From Geobacter sp. (lineage in GTDB: Bacteria; Desulfobacterota; Desulfuromonadia; Geobacterales; DSM-12255), in assembly GCA_009684525.1 (NCBI GenBank), contig WKKR01000001.1, forward strand, positions 434,001 through 498,000: 64,000 nt of DNA, written 5' to 3'. Each line of letters opens with the position of its first letter. The stretch's first letter is position 1. This document shows positions 53,883 to 60,408 of this stretch, piece after piece. A program made the position numbers and the translations under genes. The notes beneath the pieces are model-generated. The model was not told where the DNA came from. It worked only from the letters and a program-made list of their open reading frames with translations, and did no database searches.

Positions 53883-54179
53883 GGTATGGGAGCCGGGGCA
53901 TGCACCGGCAGGGAAATAGTACCATTCATGAGGCGATTCGTAAATATCGCGATGCGCGGTCATGCAGATAGGGCTCATATGGCATTGCGCCGGATATTAA
54001 TCCGCACAAGGTTTTGCCTGCGTTTGCTTTGCAACCGGTTGAATATGATACCGTTTATTCTGCTGTCAAGCCGTGTTAGTATGTGCGCGCTGATCAAGTC
54101 AGTCGGGATATCTTGAAAACCAGAGACACGTCCATGGTTTCGCAGATACTATGACGGCTCTGGAGCTGAACCGGAAAAG
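53883..54179. other. Non-coding boundary between core genome and AT-rich island
   Basis: About 300 bases with no credible gene. Base composition falls from the GC-rich core to the AT-rich accessory island within this stretch. No attachment site or tRNA is visible at the edge. Confidence 0.4.
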
Positions 54180-54265
54180 CATATACAGGTAGATGAAACG
54201 GGATAACTGGGAATATTAGAAAAAGCATCTACATATAGATGACAGGCATTCATATACATATAGAT
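54180..54265 (+). repeat. Three copies of a 15-base element upstream of an orphan secreted gene
   Basis: CATATACAGGTAGAT (54180-54194), CATCTACATATAGAT (54226-54240) and CATATACATATAGAT (54251-54265). Spacings are 46 and 25 bases. They lie 35-120 bases ahead of the gene at 54300 and could be operator sites. Confidence 0.5.
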
Positions 54266-54299
54266 ACCACCCTCTAACGGGTGATTTGCGAGTTGAACC

Positions 54300-55061
54300 A
54301 TGAGAATAATGAAAGCGATTCGAGACATGGAAATTTGTTCCGCAAGAGCATATCTGCTGGCTTTATCGACGGTGCTGGTGCTGAACACAGGAGAAGCCAA
54401 TGCGGCAAGAGGCAATGAACCGCAACCAAAGTGTGACTATGTCGAATATCAGCGCCTGCCGCTCACAAAGCAGCACGGCATAGACGGTGCGCTTGTCGTA
54501 ATGAGAGATCGAAGCATGATTACTGCCGAAGAGTATTCTGTTGACGATCATGAAACCTCCTGCAATGCACTCCTCTATCTCGAAGGGAACAACAACAAAC
54601 GAATTGAAACCCATGAATTGGAAAGGCCCATTGCAAGAATCAACACCGTCAACCTCATTGGTGGAAGGCCTAAAAGTTTTAGCCTGACAGTAGATTATAG
54701 TGCCGGATTTGGATCATATGCTGGACCAGGCACCAAGTTCTTCGATGTTGCTGCAGGTAAGATAAAATGGGTACAGGCCAAAGATGAAAAAACCAATAAA
54801 GTTGAAAAAATTCATGTGGCACAAACTCTGAAAACGGTATGGAAGCTATTCCCGCACGGAAAGAATCAGGACATTCTTGAAATCCTTTGTAGACCTGCAT
54901 TCAAGAGTAAGAGCGATGATACCTTTGAAGTAACTTACAAACGTTATCGTTACAACGGACACGATTGGATTCATTACAGCCGGTCAGAGGATGGTTTTTG
55001 GGAAAACGAAGGAGATTTCCCCAAAGAATCGCTGTTTCCTCCTCTGAGGCAGAAAAACTGA
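54300..55061 (+). CDS. Secreted orphan protein of unknown function
   Basis: This is a protein of about 253 residues with a signal peptide whose hydrophobic core is around residues 15-32 (cleavage near GEANA). The start may instead be the internal ATG at 54309. The mature chain has three Cys (CDYVEYQ, TSCNALL, ILCRPAF) and aromatic-rich beta-like segments (FEVTYKRYRYNGHDWIHYS). I do not recognise a family. Its codon use and lower GC match the neighbouring island genes. A candidate attC site starts three bases behind its stop, so it may be an integron-type cassette gene. Confidence 0.6.
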   Translation: MRIMKAIRDMEICSARAYLLALSTVLVLNTGEANAARGNEPQPKCDYVEYQRLPLTKQHGIDGALVVMRDRSMITAEEYSVDDHETSCNALLYLEGNNNKRIETHELERPIARINTVNLIGGRPKSFSLTVDYSAGFGSYAGPGTKFFDVAAGKIKWVQAKDEKTNKVEKIHVAQTLKTVWKLFPHGKNQDILEILCRPAFKSKSDDTFEVTYKRYRYNGHDWIHYSRSEDGFWENEGDFPKESLFPPLRQKN

Positions 55062-55063
55062 GG

Positions 55064-55128
55064 GTTCAACAATGCGGCGGCACGCGGCCTCCGCTACGCT
55101 CCGCCGGTGCGCCCCCACGACGTTATAC
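55064..55128 (+). other. Candidate integron attC recombination site
   Basis: A 65-base imperfect inverted repeat bounded by GTTCAAC (RYYYAAC type, 55064-55070) and GTTATAC (55122-55128, one base off GTTRRRY). The inner arms GGCGGCACGCGGC and GCCGGTGCGCC pair with two unpaired bases, as attC bottom strands do. It begins just after the stop of the preceding gene. No integrase is seen in the window. Confidence 0.4.
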
Positions 55129-55161
55129 CAGCAAACTGAATACAAAAAATTGAGGGCAATT

Positions 55162-55770
55162 ATGCCGAAGGCTGGAAGCGAGTACACTGAAGAGGCTGCA
55201 AAGTTCTTTCGTACGCTGGGACTTACAGCTGAAATCGAAAAAAGAGTTGTTGGCGCACGCGGAACTCACAACATTGACGTCTGGATCACTGGGAAAATCC
55301 AAAGCTTTCAGGTGCGCTGGATCATCGAATGCAAAGACTGGAAGTCGAGCGTTCCTAAGGAGAAGGTGCTCGCTCTTCAAGCAATTGCAATGGATATCGG
55401 ATCGGATCGCGCGTTTCTGCTATCGGAATCAGGATTTCAGGCTGGAGCTGTCCGATGTTCACAATTTACTAACATTACCCTGACCAGCCTTAACGATTTA
55501 CGCGAGCAAACCCGTGAACAGTTTGCACAAACTGCACTTTGGACCTTATATGCACGAGTTTCTCAGGTCATCGACGATCTAAATAAAGAGCCAGCTCGAA
55601 TCTATCTTGCAGGCCCAGCGACTGGCTGCCTTTACGACAATCCCGAAATAAGTCAGGCCGCGGGGTCACAGGCCGCGGGGTCAGGCCTGCAAACATGGGC
55701 CGCGGGGTCACATGGGCCGCGGGGTCAGGCCTGCAAACATGCAAAAATGACTCATAATGTGCTGATATAA
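55162..55770 (+). CDS. Mrr-like PD-(D/E)xK endonuclease domain protein, altered C-terminus
   Basis: This is a protein of about 202 residues. Residues 1-130 form a restriction-endonuclease-like fold: helix YTEEAAKFFRTLG, the first acidic residue in THNIDVWI, and the ExK pair in IIECKDWKSSVPKEKVLAL, followed by DRAFLLSESGFQAGA. Related Mrr_cat/DUF2034 proteins cleave modified or foreign DNA. The last 40 or so residues (AAGSQAAGSGLQTWAAGS...) are translated from a GC-rich repeat (55656-55741) and are not natural protein sequence, so the original C-terminus has probably been replaced and the gene may be degenerate. The start is inferred from the first good ATG after the attC-like site. Confidence 0.65.
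   Translation: MPKAGSEYTEEAAKFFRTLGLTAEIEKRVVGARGTHNIDVWITGKIQSFQVRWIIECKDWKSSVPKEKVLALQAIAMDIGSDRAFLLSESGFQAGAVRCSQFTNITLTSLNDLREQTREQFAQTALWTLYARVSQVIDDLNKEPARIYLAGPATGCLYDNPEISQAAGSQAAGSGLQTWAAGSHGPRGQACKHAKMTHNVLI
55656..55741 (+). repeat. Four copies of GGCCGCGGGGTCA with a duplicated companion
   Basis: GGCCGCGGGGTCA occurs at 55656, 55671, 55698 and 55715. GGCCTGCAAACATG follows copies 2 and 4. The GC-rich block interrupts AT-rich surroundings and forms the tail of the Mrr-like reading frame. It resembles REP-type or miniature mobile-element debris. Confidence 0.8.
55714..55768 (+). repeat. Left direct repeat flanking the Ivy-like gene
   Basis: A stretch beginning GGGCCGCG and ending CATGCAAAAATGACTCATAAT plus a few related bases. 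A diverged copy in the same orientation lies at 56311-56365, on the other side of the Ivy-like gene. Confidence 0.65.
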
Positions 55771-55794
55771 GCATAAATTGTGAGGAGGGATCAA

Positions 55795-56298
55795 ATGAGT
55801 TTTATAACTAGATTTAGTTGGAATAAGCTATATGTGTGCTTATTGATAATTTCATCTTTATTATTTAGTAACATTATTTATGCAGATAATATTACAAAGT
55901 CAGATAACTACAATAATGATTTATACGAGTTTGTTTATTTTAATAATAACTACAAAAAATATGAAACTTATCCATGGGAATTGAAAAAGGTAAATGAATT
56001 TATAATGCCATATAATAAGTTAGCTTCAAAATATAACTTTGATAAATGGGCTACTGATATGTCTGGTCCAGGCAGAAGAAATAGATTGATTAAAATAAAA
56101 TCAGTAGAATATATCTTAGTAAGAACATGCAAACAAAAAGAATGTGATACAAATAATTTATTAATTCTATTCGAGCCAGTCAATAAAGAATTTTGCGGAT
56201 TATTTATTAATAACAGTAATAAAATGCATGTAGGTTCAATATGTAATGACATTATAATTGCTACGTTAGAAAATATTGCAATAAATGACAACAAATAA
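55795..56298 (+). CDS. Ivy-family (C-type) lysozyme inhibitor
   Basis: A 167-residue secreted protein with a signal peptide (cleavage near IIYADN). The core aligns with E. coli Ivy: a Trp before a Gly/Pro loop (FDKWATDMSGPG), then VEYILVRTCKQKECDTNNLLILFEP where CKQKEC stands in the place of Ivy's CKPHDC inhibitory loop, then CGLF for Ivy's TGLF. Ivy blocks lysozyme by inserting that loop in the active site. The gene is strongly AT-rich against its GC-rich surroundings and lies between direct repeats, a clear sign of transfer. ATG 55795 has a strong GGAGGG site. The exact inhibited enzyme is unknown. Confidence 0.72.
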   Translation: MSFITRFSWNKLYVCLLIISSLLFSNIIYADNITKSDNYNNDLYEFVYFNNNYKKYETYPWELKKVNEFIMPYNKLASKYNFDKWATDMSGPGRRNRLIKIKSVEYILVRTCKQKECDTNNLLILFEPVNKEFCGLFINNSNKMHVGSICNDIIIATLENIAINDNK

Positions 56299-56310
56299 CA
56301 AAGGGGGAGT

Positions 56311-56365
56311 GGGCCGCGAAAGACCAAGCATGCTAACATGCAAAATAACTCATAATACATCGATA
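56311..56365 (+). repeat. Right direct repeat flanking the Ivy-like gene
   Basis: GGGCCGCG followed after a variable segment by AACATGCAAAATAACTCATAAT, matching the copy at 55714-55768 with substitutions and one or two gaps. The two copies bracket an AT-rich gene of about 500 bases. Confidence 0.6.
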
Positions 56366-56486
56366 TCACTAAACATATTTTGAACAGCATGACTGGTCAG
56401 GCTTCGAAGTGATACGTTCAAGAGCCAGGTAGCCATCTTGAATACCTTAAACTCAAGAGGAGTAGATTTCTTTTATAGGAGAAATA

Positions 56487-56915
56487 ATGAGGGGACTAAC
56501 TATTACCGTTTGCCTGCTGACAATCCTGTTGACAGCAACTTCCAGTCATTCAGCTCTAAAGATCACTGAAACCGACAGGATTGATGATGCATATTCCGCC
56601 TGCTTAGATAAATCCAAAGGCGTAACGGCAAACATGAACAACTGTTCAGGTGATGCCATCAGCAAAATGGACAAACGTATGAATCAGGTTTACAAGGCGC
56701 TGATGGAAAAACTGCCGAAACCAAAACAGGAGTTATTGAAAAACACTCAACGGAAGTGGCTGGCATGGCGCACTACCGAGCAGGATTTGTCATATGCTCT
56801 TGACCCGAATGAAGGGGGAACATTGCAGTCGGTATCAGCCGGTGGGTTTGCATACGAAATGCTTAAAAGACGAGTACAAGAGCTTGAACGCTATCTGAAT
56901 GAATTAGAATTGTAG
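56487..56915 (+). CDS. LprI/DUF1311-family secreted protein (putative lysozyme inhibitor)
   Basis: A 142-residue secreted protein with a signal peptide (cleavage near SSHSAL). The mature part has the DUF1311 pattern: two Cys (AYSACLDKSKG, NNCSGDAI), then an amphipathic helix MDKRMNQVYKALMEKLPKPKQELLKNTQRKWLAWRTTEQ, with the typical W.xWR block. Mycobacterial LprI of this family inhibits lysozyme; other members are uncharacterised. It follows the Ivy-like gene on the same strand, making two likely lysozyme inhibitors side by side. TAGGAGA precedes the ATG. Confidence 0.82.
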   Translation: MRGLTITVCLLTILLTATSSHSALKITETDRIDDAYSACLDKSKGVTANMNNCSGDAISKMDKRMNQVYKALMEKLPKPKQELLKNTQRKWLAWRTTEQDLSYALDPNEGGTLQSVSAGGFAYEMLKRRVQELERYLNELEL

Positions 56916-57022
56916 AAAGCGAACGAAGATCCCCGACTCCTAGGTATCAATATAGTAGATAAATTACTTATATCGAGAAGCTGTCTCAATAACAGGTTAA
57001 ACAATAACGCATAAGGTAATTT

Positions 57023-57430
57023 ATGAAACAGATGCGCTTAATGAGCTTACTATTTTTGATTATTGTATTTTTACTTTCTATTCCAGCCAATGCTAAGAGC
57101 ATACTTGATGAAGAGCATGCTTTAAATATTATGGTGTCACAAATTCAAAAAGACAAATTATATGACAGTTGGACAAGCATGGATTGCCTGTCATTCATCA
57201 CTGAGGAAATAACAAAGAAATATTTTGACTTTGCAATCCATGAAAAGCATGGTGGCGCATGTCCCGGTGATCCTGATACCACCCCGATTGTGGATCGTTT
57301 CAGAGTTAATCGATCGACACATAAAATACAGTGGCTTGAGCCAGCAGAGGGTGAGTATTTGCCTTACAGTGCAGTGTTGAAAGTAAAGCGAGAAAAGAAG
57401 GAATTATTGCATAACCATCGCGGAGAATAA
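57023..57430 (+). CDS. Small secreted protein with a GDPxTxP motif
   Basis: A 135-residue protein with a signal peptide (cleavage near PANAKS). The conserved core looks like CLSFITEE, then HEKHGGACPGDPDTTPIVDRFRVNR and THKIQWLEPAEGEYLPY. I have seen this pattern in small periplasmic proteins of other bacteria but cannot name the family, and no function is known to me. It is AT-rich and co-directional with the Ivy- and LprI-like genes, so it may be a third periplasmic immunity-type protein. TAAGG lies ahead of ATG 57023. Confidence 0.6.
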   Translation: MKQMRLMSLLFLIIVFLLSIPANAKSILDEEHALNIMVSQIQKDKLYDSWTSMDCLSFITEEITKKYFDFAIHEKHGGACPGDPDTTPIVDRFRVNRSTHKIQWLEPAEGEYLPYSAVLKVKREKKELLHNHRGE

Positions 57431-57534
57431 CTACCCTCCATGTAACTGGTGATATGACAACGATTCGATGGCAAAATGTGTGCGCCAGACCCACAAGTTG
57501 CCAAGTTTCATGCCACCAACCAGCCACCTTCAGA

Positions 57535-57948
57535 CTAAGCAGCTCTGTTGTGCTCCTTGAGCACCGACAACGCCGACGGGTCATGATCCAGCAGGACAAG
57601 AGCGCTGCAGACAGCGCGGCTCGGCAACAGGTCACCGCTTTCATATTTCTGGAAAGCCCGCGGCCCCCCGCCGATCAAGAGGCCTGCCGCTTCCTGCGAG
57701 AGATGAAGTTTCTTGCGGATACGACGAATTCCCTCCGGTTCAAGCAGCCCTTCGCTCCGAGCCTTGAGGAGATTCAACATCCGGTCGGAAACCTTCATAT
57801 CCTCTCCGGTATGAATACTCTCCTCTGATCGATCACAATACCAGCCAGGCATATCGAACGTAATGCTTTTACTCTTGAAGGTAAGAGTCATGGGGCGCAC
57901 TCCGCGATACATCGGTGCCCCCGTTTCCGGGCAGACAGGATTAGTCAT
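57535..57948 (-). CDS. mqsA: MqsA-family antitoxin
   Basis: A 137-residue antitoxin. The N-terminal part keeps CPETGAPM and GWYCDRSEESIHTGEDM in the positions of MqsA's zinc ligands, but only one Cys of each CxxC pair remains (the partners are Thr and Ser), so the metal site is probably reduced or absent. The C-terminal helix-turn-helix (IRKKLHLSQEAAGLLIGGGPRAFQKYESGD) matches MqsA's DNA-binding domain well. It neutralises MqsR and represses the operon. It starts within the last codons of mqsR (eight-base overlap) and follows it, the order known from E. coli. Confidence 0.92.
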   Translation of the reverse strand: MTNPVCPETGAPMYRGVRPMTLTFKSKSITFDMPGWYCDRSEESIHTGEDMKVSDRMLNLLKARSEGLLEPEGIRRIRKKLHLSQEAAGLLIGGGPRAFQKYESGDLLPSRAVCSALVLLDHDPSALSVLKEHNRAA

Positions 57949-58258
57949 TGTTTTTCTCCTTGAAGGACAACAGCAAAAACTCGGTTATGGCATCGGCGGT
58001 AAACTTAACATAGAGCATACCCACCGGAGACGGGACATGATACACGTCCTGCCACAATCGGGAATCTGCATAAGCCGTCATCGATTTGTAGAAATGGCCT
58101 CGCTGCATCGTTTGGATGGTGCCCACGATCTCGGCACGGCCATATCCGAGCACAGATGCACTGCGAAGTGCCGTACCTGTAACTGCAAGCCTTTCGACAC
58201 TTGCAAACGTGGCCTTGAACGCATCAAGATCGTAGGTAGGTTTCTTTTTTTCGGCCAT
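57941..58258 (-). CDS. mqsR: MqsR-family mRNA interferase toxin
   Basis: A 105-residue RelE-fold toxin that cleaves mRNA at GC-rich codons such as GCU in E. coli. The hallmark run FYKSMTAYADSRLWQDVY and the C-terminal YVKFTADAITEFLLLSFKEK correspond closely to E. coli MqsR, including the Tyr/Lys/Gln catalytic positions. ATG 58258 is chosen; an in-frame ATG six codons earlier lies inside the palindromic operator. The gene pair is divergent from the flavin oxidoreductase gene. Confidence 0.92.
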   Translation of the reverse strand: MAEKKKPTYDLDAFKATFASVERLAVTGTALRSASVLGYGRAEIVGTIQTMQRGHFYKSMTAYADSRLWQDVYHVPSPVGMLYVKFTADAITEFLLLSFKEKNND

Positions 58259-58266
58259 GGAAATTT

Positions 58267-58287
58267 TATACACCATTATGGTGTATA
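58267..58287. promoter_or_regulatory. Palindromic operator of the mqsRA operon
   Basis: TATACACCAT, one T, then ATGGTGTATA: a perfect 21-base palindrome, nine bases ahead of mqsR. Position and symmetry fit binding by the MqsA dimer, although the arms differ from the E. coli AACCT/AGGTT site. Confidence 0.75.
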
Positions 58288-58456
58288 TGGCAATGGTTTC
58301 GATTTTCTGCTTATTGATAAAACGAAAGAGTGTGGACGGTGACGGTGCAGCTCTCAGTCACCTCCGAACCGACCCCCCCTTGCAACTCCCGGCAGATGCC
58401 GTAACCTTATAGAAAACAGGAGGATGGTGGCGTAGGCGTAAACAAAGGAGGCACCC

Positions 58457-59842
58457 ATGAACCGGTTATCAAAGGCACATGTCGAGGAGTTAAAGGCGCA
58501 CTTCCGGGGAGATCTGCTCATTCCCGGCGACACGGGCTACGACAAGGTGCGCCAGATCTGGAACGCCATGATCGATCGCAGGCCCGCGCTGATCGCCCGT
58601 TGCACGTCGCCTGAAGATGTCGTCCAGGCTGTCGGCCTGGCGCGCAGGCACGCTCTTCTTGTTTCGATCCGTGGGGGCGGACACAACATCGCGGGCAATG
58701 CCGTCTGCGATGACGGCCTCATGATCGACCTCTCGCTGATGAAGGGCGTCCAGGTGGACCCGAGCACCCGCCGGGCAACCGTCGAGCCCGGCTGCACCCT
58801 TGCCGATTTCGACGCGGCAGCCCAGCTGCACGGCCTTGCCACGCCGCTGGGCATCAACTCCACCACAGGCGTGGCCGGTCTGACACTCGGCGGCGGCTTC
58901 GGCTGGCTGAGCCGGAAATACGGCATGACCGTCGACAACCTGCTCTCCGCGAACGTTGTCACGGCAGATGGCAGTCTCGTGCACGCCAGCGAGGCGGAAA
59001 ACAGTGATCTCTTCTGGGGGCTGCGTGGCGGCGGTGGGAACTTCGGCATTGTCACCAGCTTCGAATTCCAGCTTCATCCCGTTGGACCGGACGTGCTGAG
59101 CGGGCTCATCGTCTTCCCGTTCAGCCAGGCGAAATCCGTGATCACGCGGTTCGCACGTTTCACCGAGACGATGCCCGACGAGCTCAACGTCTGGATGATC
59201 ACCAGGAAGGCGCCCCCCCTCCCCTTCCTGCCCGAAGAGGTCCACGGCAAGGAGATCGTCGCGCTCGCCCTGTTCTATTCGGGTGACCCGGCTGAGGGGA
59301 AGAAGCTGATCGAGCCGCTGCGCGGGTTCGGCACGCCGCTTGGCGAGCATGTCGGTGTGCAGCCGTACACCGCCTGGCAGCAGGCCTTTGATCCACTCTT
59401 GACACCGGGTGGACGCAATTACTGGAAGTCGCACAACTTCTCGCAGCTCAGCGATGGTGCGATCGACGTCATCATCGAATACGCCGCTACGCTGCCGTCG
59501 CCGCAGTGCGAGATTCTGGTAGGCACGGTCGGAGGCCAGACAGGCCGCGTGGCGCCGGATGCTATGGCCTACTCCAGCCGGGACGCCAATTACGTGATGA
59601 ACGTGCACAGCCGCTGGGAGTCTTCCGTCGAGGATGATCGCTGCATAGCCTGGTCGCGCGCATTCTTCGCCGCGTCACAGCCGTTTGCCAGCAGCGGCGC
59701 GTACATCAACTTCCTCACCAGGGATGAGAGCGAGCGTATCGCGTTTGCCTACGGTGCGACGTATAGCCGGCTGGTGGAAATCAAGAAGAAGTACGACCCG
59801 ACGAACCTTTTCAGGATGAACCAGAACATCAAGCCGGTATGA
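58457..59842 (+). CDS. FAD-linked oxidoreductase, berberine-bridge type
   Basis: A 461-residue enzyme of the PCMH/BBE family. The FAD-binding domain has VSIRGGGHNIAGNAV, where the His normally forms a covalent bond to FAD, and GVAGLTLGGGFGWLSRKYGMT. The second covalent-link Cys seen in bicovalent members is not present, so a single His link is expected. The C-terminal BBE segment ends YDPTNLFRMNQNIKPV. Members oxidise alcohols, sugars or alkaloid-like substrates with oxygen; the actual substrate cannot be read here. An AAGGAGG site precedes ATG 58457. The GC content is close to the core, unlike the island to its left. Confidence 0.9.
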   Translation: MNRLSKAHVEELKAHFRGDLLIPGDTGYDKVRQIWNAMIDRRPALIARCTSPEDVVQAVGLARRHALLVSIRGGGHNIAGNAVCDDGLMIDLSLMKGVQVDPSTRRATVEPGCTLADFDAAAQLHGLATPLGINSTTGVAGLTLGGGFGWLSRKYGMTVDNLLSANVVTADGSLVHASEAENSDLFWGLRGGGGNFGIVTSFEFQLHPVGPDVLSGLIVFPFSQAKSVITRFARFTETMPDELNVWMITRKAPPLPFLPEEVHGKEIVALALFYSGDPAEGKKLIEPLRGFGTPLGEHVGVQPYTAWQQAFDPLLTPGGRNYWKSHNFSQLSDGAIDVIIEYAATLPSPQCEILVGTVGGQTGRVAPDAMAYSSRDANYVMNVHSRWESSVEDDRCIAWSRAFFAASQPFASSGAYINFLTRDESERIAFAYGATYSRLVEIKKKYDPTNLFRMNQNIKPV

Positions 59843-59957
59843 GGAGAGTTCATGCGCCTGACGGCCGGGCTAGTCGCAAACTCCACTGGTCGGACTTTCG
59901 GCGCTGGGCGATGAGAGCAGCACGGCACAGGATAAACATGGAGGGAAGAGTGGAAGG

Positions 59958-60000
59958 CGGGACAGGCCGCATCGAAGCGAGTGGATGCCGACCTGTCCCG
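59958..60000 (+). other. Long inverted repeat behind the oxidoreductase gene
   Basis: CGGGACAGG (59958-59966) pairs with CCTGTCCCG (59992-60000) and GCATC with GATGC inside. No U-tract follows on either strand. It may be a terminator-like or RNA-stabilising hairpin between convergent genes. Confidence 0.5.
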
Positions 60001-60019
60001 GTAGAAGGTGGAGGATCAG

Positions 60020-60220
60020 CTACATAAAGTAGACGTTTCCCCTCCGCTCCGGGCCGCGGTATTTCCCTCCCGTGCCGCGAATCGGGTCAACGCCGATGCG
60101 CACCCATTCATCTTCGTTCCGACGGAATGACAGGATCTTTCCGGTCTGTATCATTTCCTGCAGCTCTTCCGCCCTGACCAACCCCGACCTCAGATCGCAA
60201 TACTTGACGAGAATTTTCAT
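60020..60220 (-). CDS. Small conserved Geobacter-type protein
   Basis: A 66-residue protein beginning MKILVKYCDLRSGLVRAEELQEMIQTG and ending in an RRGNVYFM tail, with a basic GGKYRGPERRG block. I believe this belongs to a family of small Geobacter proteins named after GSU3473, but the name is recalled and not checked. It has no signal peptide or membrane segment. The ATG at 60220 follows a GGGGGTGGGG stretch that could act as a ribosome site; the 18-residue in-frame extension is not conserved-looking. Function is unknown. It converges with the oxidoreductase gene. Confidence 0.65.
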   Translation of the reverse strand: MKILVKYCDLRSGLVRAEELQEMIQTGKILSFRRNEDEWVRIGVDPIRGTGGKYRGPERRGNVYFM

Positions 60221-60347
60221 GACCCCACCCCCTTGTTCCCCTGTGACCACCAGTGATGGTCTACAGCGTACCACATTTTTTTAGAATGCGCTAATCTTCT
60301 CTATGGGTTGGTTCATGGCATTACGATGTCCAAACAAGCTGGGGACT

Positions 60348-60392
60348 GCGATACCGGTCAGGTCATCCCCTGCTTGAAAGTCGACCGGTCGC
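60348..60392 (-). other. Inverted repeat behind the UPF0182 gene
   Basis: ACCGGTC (60353-60359) pairs with GACCGGT (60383-60389), extended by GCG/CGC with a two-base bulge. It lies 17 bases after the UPF0182 stop on its transcript. No U-tract is present, so its role as a terminator is uncertain. Confidence 0.4.
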
Positions 60393-60408
60393 TCCCCCCC
60401 CAGGGGTG

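Noticed and set aside
59839-60027. A 62-codon frame overlapping the oxidoreductase stop by four bases
   Set aside because: It runs through a long inverted repeat, has Arg/Gly-rich random composition and no family resemblance. The overlap alone is not enough.
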